Position numbers and translations under genes: made by a program. The notes below the pieces were generated by a model, which saw nothing but the letters and a program-made list of their open reading frames with translations, did no database searches and was not told the DNA's origin. Positions 33,795 to 42,880 of a stretch of 64,000 bases of DNA are shown here, in pieces. Source of the stretch: Brachybacterium squillarum M-6-3 (GTDB taxonomy: Bacteria > Actinomycetota > Actinomycetes > Actinomycetales > Dermabacteraceae). The DNA is taken from assembly GCF_000225825.1 (NCBI RefSeq), contig NZ_AGBX01000006.1, positions 62,001 through 126,000 of the forward strand, in the 5' to 3' direction. Each line of letters begins with the position of its first letter. The stretch's first letter is position 1.

Positions 33795-33842
33795 ACTTTT
33801 GCGCGCTCACGAGCCGTGGGTGGTTCGTGAGTGCGCAGAAGT
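33795..33842. repeat. 18-bp inverted repeat next to tspO stop
   Basis: The arm at 33795-33812 (ACTTTTGCGCGCTCACGA) pairs with 33825-33842 around a 12-nt loop. The two mismatches are G-U compatible in the plus-strand RNA. It starts 8 bp past the minus-strand tspO stop and could be its terminator. The sequence is lower in GC than the surroundings. Confidence 0.65.
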
Positions 33843-33850
33843 GCGGGGGA

Positions 33851-34324
33851 TCAGGAGTTGAGGTCCACGATCGCCATGTTCAGGGCGCTCGCGAAGGCGG
33901 TCCACACGGCGTAGGGCGACAGCGCCACCCCGAGACCGCCGCGGGCGCTGCCGACGCGGCGCACCAGATCCGCGCTGGAGACGGCGAGGGCCACCGCGAC
34001 CGGCACGGCGGCGGCGATCTCCCGACGGCCGAAGAACATCCAGCACCACCCGGCGTTCAGCCCCAGGTTCACGCCGAGCGCGACCGCCAGGCGGCGACGC
34101 TGCGCGGGCTCCAGCTCGTCCAGGGCCGCCGCGGTGGTGACGGCGATGTCGGTGTACAGCGCGGTCCAGGCGACGGGGAACGCCCAGGAGGGCGGCTGGA
34201 ACGAGGGCTTGGCCAGGTTCTCGTACCAGTCGGAGTCGACGGAGGAGGCGGTGGCCTTCGAGCCGACGACGGCGCAGGCGGCGGTGGCGAGGGCGGTCGG
34301 GATCAGGTGACGGGCGCTGGGCAC
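33851..34324 (-). CDS. TspO/MBR-family membrane protein
   Basis: Five-helix membrane protein of 157 residues binding tetrapyrroles. The family signature is clear: WYENLAKPSFQPPSWAFPVAW with the W-x-A-x-Y pattern after helix 1, and NLGLNAGWCWMFF in helix 3. It is probably involved in porphyrin or redox-stress handling. ATG 34324. It is divergent from the next hydrolase gene. Confidence 0.9.
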   Translation of the reverse strand: MPSARHLIPTALATAACAVVGSKATASSVDSDWYENLAKPSFQPPSWAFPVAWTALYTDIAVTTAAALDELEPAQRRRLAVALGVNLGLNAGWCWMFFGRREIAAAVPVAVALAVSSADLVRRVGSARGGLGVALSPYAVWTAFASALNMAIVDLNS

Positions 34325-34399
34325 GGGGGCCTCCGGAGGATCGGGGACCGCATCAGCCGTTCCCGCCCGAGGAAGGGCGGCGCTGGATACAGTCCGGGG

Positions 34400-35407
34400 A
34401 TGGACTCGCCCTCGACGCTACCCCCGCTGCTGGAGGAGGGCCGTCTCCCCGTCTCCGGCGGTCACGAGCTGCACTACCAGGTCTCGGGCACGCACGACGG
34501 CGTCCCCGCCCTCTACCTGCACGGAGGCCCCGGCGGCCGTCTCACCTCCGGGTACCGCCGCAAGGTGCCGGGGGAGACCACCCGACTGGTCGGCTTCTCC
34601 CAGCGCGGCGCCGGCGCCTCCACCCCCTCGGCCTCCGAGCCCGCGGGACTTGAGCACAACACCACCGCCGAGCTGGTCGAGGACATCGAGGCGCTGCGCA
34701 TGCACCTCGGCATCGAGGACTGGGTGGTGCAGGGCGTCTCCTGGGGCGCGAGCCTCGCCGTCGCCTATGCGCAGGCGCATCCCGAGCGGGTGCGGGCCGT
34801 GGTGCTGATGGCCGTCACCGCCACCACCCGCACCGAGGTCGACTGGATCACCGAGCACGTCGGCGCGATCTTCCCCGAGACCTGGCAGGAGCTGGCCGCG
34901 CTCGCCGAGGCCCGCACCGACTACCGCCCAGGCGGGGAAATGCGACTGGTCGAGGCCTACCGGCGGATGCTGACCAGCGGCGACCGGGACCTGGAGGACG
35001 CGGCGACCCACGCCTGGATCGCCTGGGAGGACGAGCACATCCGCATCGGCACCGGCGGCTTCGCGCGCGTCACCGCCGACCCCGGCGCGCCCGTCGAGGA
35101 CCAGGCACGGGTCTTCGCCCGATTGGTCACGCACTACTGGGCGCGCGACGGCTTCCTCGCCGACTGGGCGACTGCCTGGGGCGGTGAGCCCGGCAGCGGC
35201 CTGCTGGGCGGGATGCACCGCATCGGCCACATCCCCGCGGTGCTGATCCACGGCCGCCGCGACGTCTCCGGCCCGGTGCGGATCGCCTGGCAGATGCATC
35301 GCGCCTGGCCCGCCTCCGAGCTGATCGTGGTGGAGGACGAGGGCCACGGCGGCGAGGCGATGGTCGAAGCCTGGGCGCAGGCGATGGCCCGCTTCACCGC
35401 GCGCTGA
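34400..35407 (+). CDS. Alpha/beta hydrolase, proline iminopeptidase-like
   Basis: A 335-residue alpha/beta-hydrolase. The oxyanion-hole motif LHGGPGG and the nucleophile elbow GVSWGAS (Ser about 116) match proline iminopeptidases, as does the His in DEGHGG near the end. The usual F-D-Q-R-G motif is FSQRGAGAS, with Ser for Asp. A helical cap lies at about 150-240. It probably removes N-terminal proline from peptides, though the altered motif leaves some doubt. ATG 34400. Confidence 0.82.
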   Translation: MDSPSTLPPLLEEGRLPVSGGHELHYQVSGTHDGVPALYLHGGPGGRLTSGYRRKVPGETTRLVGFSQRGAGASTPSASEPAGLEHNTTAELVEDIEALRMHLGIEDWVVQGVSWGASLAVAYAQAHPERVRAVVLMAVTATTRTEVDWITEHVGAIFPETWQELAALAEARTDYRPGGEMRLVEAYRRMLTSGDRDLEDAATHAWIAWEDEHIRIGTGGFARVTADPGAPVEDQARVFARLVTHYWARDGFLADWATAWGGEPGSGLLGGMHRIGHIPAVLIHGRRDVSGPVRIAWQMHRAWPASELIVVEDEGHGGEAMVEAWAQAMARFTAR

Positions 35408-35429
35408 GACGGGCCGGTAATCTGCCCGC

Positions 35430-35975
35430 ATGTCCGACGATGCACCGCAGCCCGTGATCCACCCCGCCGCCTCCGAGCCCGACCCGGCGACCGGGGCCGT
35501 GCTGCGCCGCGCGCACCTGCGCGACATCGACCCGCGCACCGCGTACCTGCTGGCGAAGCTGCGCCAGGACGTGTTCACGATGGAGCAGGGCGCCACCGAC
35601 CCCGACCTCGACGGCCGCGAGCTGGAGGCGGGCACCACCCTGCTGTGGGTGGAGGTGCCCGGCCCGGAGGCGGAGGCCGCGGGCCTGGACCGCGAGCCCG
35701 CCGCCCACATCCGCGTGCTCACCGAGGCCGACGGCACCATGCGTATCGGCCGTCTCGCCGTGCGCGGCGCGAACCGGCGCGACGGCTTCGGCGGCCGCAT
35801 CATGCGCGCCGCCCTCGACGTCACCCATGAGGTCGCCCCGCAGGCCGAGGTGCACATCGACGCCCAGGCCTACCTCGAGAAGTGGTACCTCGGCATGGGC
35901 TACGTGACCACCGGCCCCGTCTTCCTCGAGGCCGGTATCGAGCACGTGCCGATGGTGTTCCGGCACCCCTCCTGA
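35430..35975 (+). CDS. GNAT acetyltransferase, ElaA-like
   Basis: A 181-residue N-acetyltransferase. The first half holds the ElaA-type start (LRQDVFTMEQGATDPDLDGRE, written here in part as LRQDVFTMEQG), then AHIRVL, the acetyl-CoA pyrophosphate-binding part (IGRLAVRGANRRDGFGGRIM) and YLEKWYLGMGY. The substrate is unknown. It follows the hydrolase gene by 22 bp and is probably co-transcribed with it. Confidence 0.85.
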   Translation: MSDDAPQPVIHPAASEPDPATGAVLRRAHLRDIDPRTAYLLAKLRQDVFTMEQGATDPDLDGRELEAGTTLLWVEVPGPEAEAAGLDREPAAHIRVLTEADGTMRIGRLAVRGANRRDGFGGRIMRAALDVTHEVAPQAEVHIDAQAYLEKWYLGMGYVTTGPVFLEAGIEHVPMVFRHPS

Positions 35976-36006
35976 TTCCGAGGAGCGGCGGCGAGGTTCC
36001 GGGAGG

Positions 36007-36420
36007 TCAGCCCAGCAGCGCGGCGATGTCCTCGCGGCCGAAGTACTGGGCGGTGGCGCGGGCGTCGGGTGTGCCGATGCTGGGGTCGGCGCCGGCGTCC
36101 AGCAGGGCCTTCGCGACGGCGAGGTCGCCCTTGAAGGCGGCGCCCGCGATCGGTGACTGGCCGCGGTCGTTCAGCAGGTCCACGTCGGCGCCGCGCTCGG
36201 CCAGTGCCGTGACCAGCCCGGGGTGGCCGTGGTACGCGGCCAGCATGAGCGGGGTGTTGCCGGAGGGGTCCTGCAGGTTCACGGGGGCACCGGCGTCGAT
36301 GAGGGCCAGCAGCGGCTCCGCCTCGCCCTGGCGGGCGTGGTCGAGGAGCTGATGGGCGAGGGCGAGGACCTCGTCGTCGACGGGGTCGAGAGCAGGAGCG
36401 GCGGGGGAGTCGTCGGTCAT
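36007..36420 (-). CDS. Ankyrin-repeat protein
   Basis: A 137-residue soluble protein with about three ankyrin repeats between residues 35 and 137 (NTPLMLAAYHGHPGLVTALA, GQSPIAGAAFKGDLAVAKAL and a final partial repeat). It has no signal peptide. Small bacterial ankyrin proteins bind partner proteins; some accompany catalases, but no such gene is here. ATG 36420 (MTDDSPAAP). It lies 53 bp downstream of the ECF transporter gene. Confidence 0.88.
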   Translation of the reverse strand: MTDDSPAAPALDPVDDEVLALAHQLLDHARQGEAEPLLALIDAGAPVNLQDPSGNTPLMLAAYHGHPGLVTALAERGADVDLLNDRGQSPIAGAAFKGDLAVAKALLDAGADPSIGTPDARATAQYFGREDIAALLG

Positions 36421-36472
36421 GGGGCCAGCGTATCCAGCGGCACCGACAGTCCCCGCTGTTCCTGGAACGGCC

Positions 36473-38575
36473 TCACAGGGCGAGGGTGAGAACCAGCGGC
36501 AGCAGGCCGAGCGCCACCCCGAGGGCGAGACCCACCGCATCGGCGGCCCGGAAGGGCGGGACGCCCGTCCAGGTGCGGCGGGTGGCCCGGGCGAAGCCGC
36601 GGGCGTCCATCGCCAGGGCCTGCTGCTCCGCTCCGCGCAGGGCGTCGACCAGCAGGGCGAGCGTGGAGCCCGCCACCGCGCGCAGGGAGCGGGTCCCGCC
36701 GAGGCCGCGCAGGCGCCGCACCCGGGTGATTTCGCCCCAGCGCTGTCCCAGGTGGCCGGTGCGCACCAGGGCCGAGACGGACGCGGCGACCGGACGGGCG
36801 GGAAGGCGCAGCCGCGCGCCCAGCGAGTCGCCGAGCGCGGTGACGTCCACGCTGCCGAGCGCCAGCACCCCGGGGGCGACGAACACCGTGATCCGGCAGG
36901 CCTCCTTCAGCCCCAGCAGCCACGCCTCCCCGCTGAGCGGCGGCGCGGTGCCGAGCAGCGCCGTCGTCCAGGCCAGGGTGAGCGCGGAGAACAGGATCGG
37001 GGCCAGCCTCAGCAGGCCGCCGCGAAGGGTCCGCACCGCCAGCGGCGCGAGCAGCACCAGCGGGATCAGCGACAGCAGTCCCACCTGCCAGCTCTGCACG
37101 GCGAAGGAGCCGGCCGCGGTGAGCAGGCCGATCAGGCACAGGGTCAGCGGGTTCAGCCGGTCCGCGGCGACGGGGCGGCCGGTGCGGGGGACCGGGCCGA
37201 TGGTGCGGTCCGGCATGCGATCCGGGCCCGCGGCAGCCTGCGGCGCGGGTGCATCCGCGCGGTCGTGCGACGCCCGACCGGGTTCGTCGACCAGCTCGTG
37301 GCGATGGTCGGCGCGGGCGATGAGATGGGGATCGTGGGTTGCGGCGAGCACCGTGCAGCCCTCCGCTCGGGCGGCATCCAGCAGGGCCAGCACCGCCTCG
37401 CGGCGCTCCCGGTCCAGGCCCACCGTCGGCTCGTCCAGCAGCAGGAGCTCGGGCCGCGGGGCGAGGGCGCCGAGGATCGCCAGGCGTCGCTGCTCCCCGC
37501 CGGAGAGGCGATGCGGGTTCGCCTCCGCCAGGTGCGAGAGGTCGGCGGCGGCCAGCAGCTCCTCGGCGCGAGCCGTGCGCTCGCGCCAGGTGGGGGTGTC
37601 CACGTCGCGGTCCTCGCGCAGCGGCACCATCAGCTCGCCGCGCACCGTCGTCACGACAAAGGAATGCTCCGGGTTCTGCGGCACGTAGCCCGGCCGGGCG
37701 TCCCGGGGTTCGTCGGCGAGGGCGCGCAGCAGGGTGGTCTTCCCGGCACCGCTCGATCCCGTGATCACCGTCAGCGCGCCCGGGACGCGGCGCAGTTCGG
37801 CCTCCGGGACCGGCCCGGATCCCGGCTCGGCCTCGCGCAGCGCGGGATGCGCGGCGAGCACTGTGGCGGGCGGCCCGTCGGCGAGGATCGTCGCGTCCGG
37901 GCCGAGCAGGATGATGCGGTCCAGGTGCTCCAGCCAGGGCTCGATGCGATGCTCGGCGAGCACCAGGGTCCGGCCGGCGGCGGCCGCGAGGATCGCCTCA
38001 CGCACCCGGTCGGCGGTGTCGAGATCGAGCATGCTGGTCGGCTCGTCCAGCAGCAGCGCCCCCGGGTGCAGGGCGAGCGCCCCGGCCAGGGCGATGCGCT
38101 GCTGCTGCCCGCCGGAGGTGCGCAGGGGGTCGCGGGAGGCGTCCACATCCACCCGCGCGGCGTCCAGGGCCGCCGTGACCCGCTCCCGGATCTCGTCCGC
38201 CGGGAGGGCGGCGTTCTCGGGGCCGAAGGCGGTGTCCCGGCCGACGGTCGCGGCGACGATCGCGTGCACCGGGTTCTGCAGCAGCAGGCCGCGCTCCCCG
38301 GGACGCTCCGGGATCGGCTGATCGCCGTCGAGGTCCCCGGCCTCCGGGTCCAGCAGCCCGGCCAGGGCCCGCAGCACCGTGGACTTCCCGGCGCCGCTGG
38401 GGCCGGCGAGCAGCACCCGCTGCCCGGCCGGGATCGTCAGGTCCAGGCCGTCCAGGGTCGGTTCGTCGCGGCCCTGCGGGCGCCAGGTGAGCCCCTGCAG
38501 CCGCAGCTCCCGGGCCTGTCCGGACCTGGCCTCGACGGAGGGGACGGCGACGTCCGACGTCGTCCCCTCCGTCAC
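36473..38575 (-). CDS. Fused ECF transporter: two ATPase domains plus EcfT membrane domain
   Basis: Energising module of an ECF vitamin transporter, fused into one 700-residue chain. ATPase 1 has Walker A GPSGAGKST (about 58), signature TSGGQQQRIAL and LLLDEPTSMLD. ATPase 2 has Walker A GSSGAGKTT (about 280), signature LSGGEQRRLAI and LLLDEPTVGLD. The EcfT-like domain (about 480-700, several helices) contains the coupling motif DARGF. The GTG start at 38575 lies 4 nt after the ykoE-like stop. With that S-component and the TPP riboswitch upstream, it should import thiamine or its HMP precursor. Confidence 0.9.
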   Translation of the reverse strand: MTEGTTSDVAVPSVEARSGQARELRLQGLTWRPQGRDEPTLDGLDLTIPAGQRVLLAGPSGAGKSTVLRALAGLLDPEAGDLDGDQPIPERPGERGLLLQNPVHAIVAATVGRDTAFGPENAALPADEIRERVTAALDAARVDVDASRDPLRTSGGQQQRIALAGALALHPGALLLDEPTSMLDLDTADRVREAILAAAAGRTLVLAEHRIEPWLEHLDRIILLGPDATILADGPPATVLAAHPALREAEPGSGPVPEAELRRVPGALTVITGSSGAGKTTLLRALADEPRDARPGYVPQNPEHSFVVTTVRGELMVPLREDRDVDTPTWRERTARAEELLAAADLSHLAEANPHRLSGGEQRRLAILGALAPRPELLLLDEPTVGLDRERREAVLALLDAARAEGCTVLAATHDPHLIARADHRHELVDEPGRASHDRADAPAPQAAAGPDRMPDRTIGPVPRTGRPVAADRLNPLTLCLIGLLTAAGSFAVQSWQVGLLSLIPLVLLAPLAVRTLRGGLLRLAPILFSALTLAWTTALLGTAPPLSGEAWLLGLKEACRITVFVAPGVLALGSVDVTALGDSLGARLRLPARPVAASVSALVRTGHLGQRWGEITRVRRLRGLGGTRSLRAVAGSTLALLVDALRGAEQQALAMDARGFARATRRTWTGVPPFRAADAVGLALGVALGLLPLVLTLAL

Positions 38576-38579
38576 CGGT

Positions 38580-39182
38580 TCAGGAGACCGCGGCAGGGCG
38601 GCGCTCCGTCCCGGTCAGCGCGCGGTCCCGGCCCGCGGGCAGCGCGTCCAGCGCCCCCGTCGCCGCCAGCGCCCGGGTGGCGGCGCGTCCCAACACCCCG
38701 CCCAGCACGGCCCCGGAGGCCAGGAAGAACGCGAGCATCACCAGCGCGAAGGGCCAGGACATCTCCGGGTAGTAGGCGAAGCGCTCGTAGACCCATTCCA
38801 GGGCGGCCGCGAACACGCCGGCGAGCATCGCCACCGGCAGGGTGAAGCGGCGGTAGGCGAGCAGGGCGAAGCCGAGCTCCACGCCGCCGCCCTGCAGCAG
38901 GCCGGAGATCATCGTGCCCCACGCCCACTGGCCGCCCAGCAGCATCTCCAGGGCGGCGGCGATCAGCTCCGCGAGCAGGGCCGCGCCGGGCTTGCGGACG
39001 ATCAGCGCCGCGAGGATCGCCGGCAGGAACCAGATGCCTGCCAGCAGGCCCTCGGCGGGCTTGAACGCGGCCGTCAGCGGTCCGATCAGCGAGTACAGGG
39101 CGCCGTAGCCCAGGAAGGCCACCCCGAAAGCGGCCCCGATCGCGACCGTGACCAGCAGGTCGATCGTGCGGAATCGTGTCAT
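38580..39182 (-). CDS. ykoE: YkoE-family substrate-binding (S) component of thiamine/HMP ECF transporter
   Basis: A 200-residue integral membrane protein with five or six helices. The segment ALYSLIGPLTAAFKPAEGLLAG and GGQWAWGTMISGLLQGGGVE fit the YkoE family, which binds hydroxymethylpyrimidine or thiamine. ATG 39182 has AAGGAG 5 nt upstream. An in-frame GTG directly before it is less likely. It is the first gene after a TPP riboswitch and is followed at 4 nt by the fused ATPase/EcfT gene. Confidence 0.9.
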   Translation of the reverse strand: MTRFRTIDLLVTVAIGAAFGVAFLGYGALYSLIGPLTAAFKPAEGLLAGIWFLPAILAALIVRKPGAALLAELIAAALEMLLGGQWAWGTMISGLLQGGGVELGFALLAYRRFTLPVAMLAGVFAAALEWVYERFAYYPEMSWPFALVMLAFFLASGAVLGGVLGRAATRALAATGALDALPAGRDRALTGTERRPAAVS

Positions 39183-39267
39183 CACGTCTCCTTCCCTCAC
39201 GGAAAGGGGCGCGGGGCCGGGCAGCGGATCCGCCGGATGGCGGTCGTGCACCGTCCCCACGGATCCC

Positions 39268-39354
39268 GACTCCCTCCGCCGGTGCTAACCGGTTCAGGTT
39301 CGAGGGTCTGCGTCCGATGACGCACTCTCAGCACCCCGCTGGTGCTCCCCTGTC
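39268..39354 (-). promoter_or_regulatory. TPP (thiamine pyrophosphate) riboswitch
   Basis: On the minus strand the conserved thi-box elements occur in order: GGGGAGCACC-AGCG-GGGUGCUGAGAG (P3 hairpin plus CUGAGA), GACCC, ACCUGA, GGUUAGCACC and GGCGGAGGGA closing with GUC. The 87-nt aptamer lies about 85 bp before the ykoE start. When TPP is abundant, it should shut down the transporter operon, by sequestering the ribosome-binding site or by termination. The match is strong. Confidence 0.95.
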
Positions 39355-39381
39355 GTGGATGACCTGCTTACCCTATCGCGC

Positions 39382-39960
39382 TCAGCGCCGCGCGCGGATC
39401 GCCTGGTCGATGGCCGCGGCCGTCGCCTCGGTGTCCGTGGGGGAGAGCAGGTAGTGAACACCGCCGCGGCCGATGATCTCCACCTGCATCCCGGTGCGGG
39501 TGACCAGGGTGCGGTAGGGCGCCCGCGGCTCGCTGAGGGTGTGGATCTTGCGGCTACCGACGGGCCGCAGCTGCTCGGCCGAGGCGGTCAGCGCCCGGCC
39601 GCTGCGCCAGCCCAGACCGCCCACGGCCGCGCTGACGGTCACGTCGCCCAGGTCGCGCAGCTGCACGGTGCGGAAGTCCGCCAGCGGCCACCCCTGCCGC
39701 GGCCAGAAGCCACCCAGGCTCACCGTCACCCCGCGCTCGTCGACCACGAAACGGGTCCACTGGTGGATGAACGTCCAGGCCGCCATGCCGAGGAACAGCA
39801 CCGCGACCAGGGTGATCGTTGCGGGCGTGGCGAGGTCGGGGCGCTGGGACATCAGCGCGATCACCACGCCGCCGATCACCACCGTCAGCAGCACGCGGGT
39901 CCAGCCCACCGCGGAGGGGCGGGTGGCGCCCACGAAGAACGGCATCTCCGGGCGGGCCAT
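39382..39960 (-). CDS. Two-helix membrane protein with PH-like domain
   Basis: A 192-residue protein with two transmembrane helices (about 20-40 and 47-68), then a beta-rich domain (WTRFVVDERGVTVSLGGFW ... GVHYLLSPTD) resembling bacterial PH-like domains. It ends with a helix (ATAAAIDQAIRAR). No specific function is known. ATG 39960, close behind the M13 peptidase gene on the same strand. It is similar in layout, but not obviously in sequence, to the protein at 16352. Confidence 0.7.
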   Translation of the reverse strand: MARPEMPFFVGATRPSAVGWTRVLLTVVIGGVVIALMSQRPDLATPATITLVAVLFLGMAAWTFIHQWTRFVVDERGVTVSLGGFWPRQGWPLADFRTVQLRDLGDVTVSAAVGGLGWRSGRALTASAEQLRPVGSRKIHTLSEPRAPYRTLVTRTGMQVEIIGRGGVHYLLSPTDTEATAAAIDQAIRARR

Positions 39961-39991
39961 CAGCGGCGCCGTCCCTCGGTCGCGGCGACGC

Positions 39992-41974
39992 TCACCAGAT
40001 CCGCACGCGCTGGTCGGGGGCGAGGAACATGCCATCGCCCTCGGTGACCGCGAAGGCCTCGTGGAAGGCGTCCACGTGTCCCAGCGTGGTGTTGCAGCGG
40101 AACTCGGCGGGGGAGTGCGGGTCGGTGGCCAGGCGACGGATCGCCTCCTGCGGGCGGTTCTTCCCGCGCCACACCGTCGCCCAGGACAGGAACACCCGCT
40201 GCAGCCCGGTGAAGCCGTCGATCTCCGCGGCCGCCTCCTCCTCGGAGCGGGTGGCGAGGTACGCCTTCACCGCGATGGACAGGCCGCCCAGGTCGCCGAT
40301 GTTCTCGCCGATGGTGAGCGCGCCGTTGACGGTGTGGGTGTCCTCCAGCTCGCGCGGGGACAGCGTCGAGTACTGGGTGATCAGCGAGGCGGTGCGCTCG
40401 TCGAAGGCGGCGCGGTCCTCCTCGGACCACCAGGAGACCAGGTTGCCGTCGCCGTCGTACTTGGAACCCTGGTCGTCGAAGCCGTGGCCCACCTCGTGGC
40501 CGATCACCGCGCCGATGCCGCCGTAGTTCACGGCGTCGTCGGCCTCGGCATCGAAGAAGGGCGGCTGCAGGATCGCCGCCGGGAACACGATCTCGTTGGC
40601 GCCGGGGTTGTAGTAGGCGTTGACCGTCTGTGGGGTCATGTGCCATTCGGTCTCGTCGATCGGGCCGCCGACCTTCGCGTACTCGAAGGCGGCCTCGAAG
40701 CGGCGGGAGGCACGGACGGTCGCCACCAGGTCGCCCTCGACGATCTCCAGGTCCTCGTACTCGCGCCACTTGTCGGGGTAGCCCACCTTGGGAGTGAACT
40801 TCTCGAGCTTGGCCAGGGCCCGGGTGCGGGTGGCGGGGGTCATCCAGTCCAGCCCGGTGATGGAGACGCGGTAGGCCTCCAGCAGGGCGGCGACCAGCTC
40901 CTGCATCCGCTCCTTGTGCTCCGGCGGGAAGTGGCGGGCGACGTACTCGCGGCCCACCTCGAAGCCGACGACGCCCTCGACGAAGCCGACGCCGCGCTTC
41001 CAGCGCTCCCGCAGCTCCTCGGCGCCGGAGAGCACCGTCCCGGAGAAGGCGAAGTCCTCCTCGACCAGGGCGGAGGACAGGTAGGGCGCGTAGGCGGCGA
41101 CGGCGTGCACGGCCATCCAGGAGCGCAGCACCGCGAGGTCCTCGGCGGCCAGCATCTCGGCCATTGCGGAGACGAACTCGGGCTGGCCGACGCCGGTCAC
41201 CTCGAAGGCCGCGGCGGGGGCGCCGGTGCCCTCGATGAAGGCGTCCCAGGGGAAGGCGGGGGCCAGCTCGGCCCGCTGGACGGCATCCATCGGGTTGTCG
41301 GACTTCTCCCTGTCCCGCAGCCGCACCACGTCGACGTGGCAGGCGGCCAGGCGGGTCTCCAGGCCCATCACGGCCTCGGCGAGGGCCTCCGGGGTGTCCC
41401 CGGCCAGGCCCGCACGGCCCGGCAGCTCGGCCAGGCGGGCCAGGTTCGCCAGGTGCGCGGTGTAGGCCTCACGGATCTCGCCGTAGGCGTCCTCGCGGTA
41501 GTAGGACTCGTCCGGCAGGCCGAGCCCGCCCTGGTGCAGCCGCACCTGGTAGCGGGTGGAGTCGTGGTCGTCGGTCCACACGTAGGACAGCAGCGCCGCG
41601 GTGCCGGCGTCGGGGGCGGCCATCGCCCGTACGATCGCGGGCAGGTCCGCCAGCTCGGCGATCTCGCCGAGCATCGGCTCCAGCGGGCGGAGGCCGGCCT
41701 GCTCGATGGCGGCGGTGTCCATGAACATCGCGTAGAGGGTGCCGATGCGGCTCGGCTCCGCGGAGGCGGCGGCCTCCTCGACGATCTCCCGCACCTGCTC
41801 CTCGGAGCGGTCGCGCAGGGCGTGGAAGGCGCCGTCGGAGGAGCGGTCGGCGGGGATCACGTGCTCGCGCAGCCAGGCGCCGTTGACGTGTCCGAAGAGG
41901 TCGTCCTGGGGGCGGACCGCGTCGTCGCGGTGGGAGAGGTCCAGCCCGGAGGGACGGGCATCGGCGGTGGTCAT
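39992..41974 (-). CDS. M13-family zinc metallopeptidase (neprilysin/PepO-like)
   Basis: Zinc endopeptidase of 660 residues. The M13 features are all present: NAYYNPGANEIVFPAAILQ (about 450), the zinc site VIGHEVGHGFDDQG (about 490), the downstream ENIGDLGG (about 550) with the third ligand, and the C-terminal W-type terminus VRIW. No signal peptide is visible, so it is probably cytoplasmic, degrading peptides. ATG 41974 lies after a weak GGAG. Confidence 0.93.
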   Translation of the reverse strand: MTTADARPSGLDLSHRDDAVRPQDDLFGHVNGAWLREHVIPADRSSDGAFHALRDRSEEQVREIVEEAAASAEPSRIGTLYAMFMDTAAIEQAGLRPLEPMLGEIAELADLPAIVRAMAAPDAGTAALLSYVWTDDHDSTRYQVRLHQGGLGLPDESYYREDAYGEIREAYTAHLANLARLAELPGRAGLAGDTPEALAEAVMGLETRLAACHVDVVRLRDREKSDNPMDAVQRAELAPAFPWDAFIEGTGAPAAAFEVTGVGQPEFVSAMAEMLAAEDLAVLRSWMAVHAVAAYAPYLSSALVEEDFAFSGTVLSGAEELRERWKRGVGFVEGVVGFEVGREYVARHFPPEHKERMQELVAALLEAYRVSITGLDWMTPATRTRALAKLEKFTPKVGYPDKWREYEDLEIVEGDLVATVRASRRFEAAFEYAKVGGPIDETEWHMTPQTVNAYYNPGANEIVFPAAILQPPFFDAEADDAVNYGGIGAVIGHEVGHGFDDQGSKYDGDGNLVSWWSEEDRAAFDERTASLITQYSTLSPRELEDTHTVNGALTIGENIGDLGGLSIAVKAYLATRSEEEAAAEIDGFTGLQRVFLSWATVWRGKNRPQEAIRRLATDPHSPAEFRCNTTLGHVDAFHEAFAVTEGDGMFLAPDQRVRIW

Positions 41975-42040
41975 GGAGGGGAGTTCCTTCGCGTCGAGGA
42001 CGGGGCGGAGCCGGTCGGGTGCGGGTCGGACGGCGGCGGG

Positions 42041-42880
42041 TCAGACGGAGGCGATGCCGAGGATCGCCAGGGCCAGGGTCAGCAGGCCCACCCCGAGCGG
42101 CACGAAGGCCCAGGGGGAGGCGGTGCGGGCGGCCAGCTCGCGACGCTGCAGCACCAGGGTGGACAGGCCCGAGCCGATGGACAGCACGGCGGTGCCGATC
42201 ACCAGCACGGGGGAGAGGATCACCAGCACGGTCGCGCCGATCTGGAAGGCGGCGGTGCCGATCACGTCCAGCACCCGCATCAGGGCGGTGGAGCGCGGGT
42301 TCACCCGCTGGTCCAGCAGGGTGGCGACCGTGTCCGTGGCCCAGGCCGAGGGGCGGGCCAGGCCGCGGCGGGTGGCGACGGTCTGCGCGGTCGCCAGGGT
42401 CATCCACACCAGGGCGGTGCCCGCGCCGATCCACACGCCCAGCTCGGCCCGCGCGTCCAGCGGCCACATCAGCAGCGCCAGCAGCACCGCGGCGACGCGC
42501 AGCACCTCCTCCACGGCGCTGCGCACCGCCAGCAGGCCCGGGTTCACGGCCAGCTGCCGCCGCGTTCGCGAGACGAACATGCTGGTCAGCACCAGGGAGG
42601 CGAGATGGGCGGCACCGAGGCCGATACCCAGCAGCAGCACCAGCGGGCTGGTGGGCGCCATCGGCAGCACCGCCAGCATAATCACCACGGCCAGCGCCGG
42701 GATCACCAGCGCCACCACGGACAGCGCCCGCACCAGCCCCTGGACCAGATCGGCCCCGGTGGGCGGATGGTCGTGCCCGGTGTGGTCGTGCGGGTCGTGG
42801 GGGTCCGTCGCGCAGCCGGCGGAGGACTCCGCAGGGGCCTCTCCGCTGGTGTCGGAGGCGGCGGTGGGGGTGTCGGTCAT
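42041..42880 (-). CDS. Six-helix membrane protein with His-rich N-terminus
   Basis: A 279-residue membrane protein. The soluble N-terminus contains a Cys/His/Asp cluster (CATDPHDPHDHTGHDHP, about 23-39), a probable metal-binding segment. About six transmembrane helices follow. The family is not recognised. Position upstream of the zinc peptidase gene (66 bp, same strand) makes zinc or nickel handling an attractive but unproven idea. ATG 42880 has AGGAG. Confidence 0.65.
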   Translation of the reverse strand: MTDTPTAASDTSGEAPAESSAGCATDPHDPHDHTGHDHPPTGADLVQGLVRALSVVALVIPALAVVIMLAVLPMAPTSPLVLLLGIGLGAAHLASLVLTSMFVSRTRRQLAVNPGLLAVRSAVEEVLRVAAVLLALLMWPLDARAELGVWIGAGTALVWMTLATAQTVATRRGLARPSAWATDTVATLLDQRVNPRSTALMRVLDVIGTAAFQIGATVLVILSPVLVIGTAVLSIGSGLSTLVLQRRELAARTASPWAFVPLGVGLLTLALAILGIASV

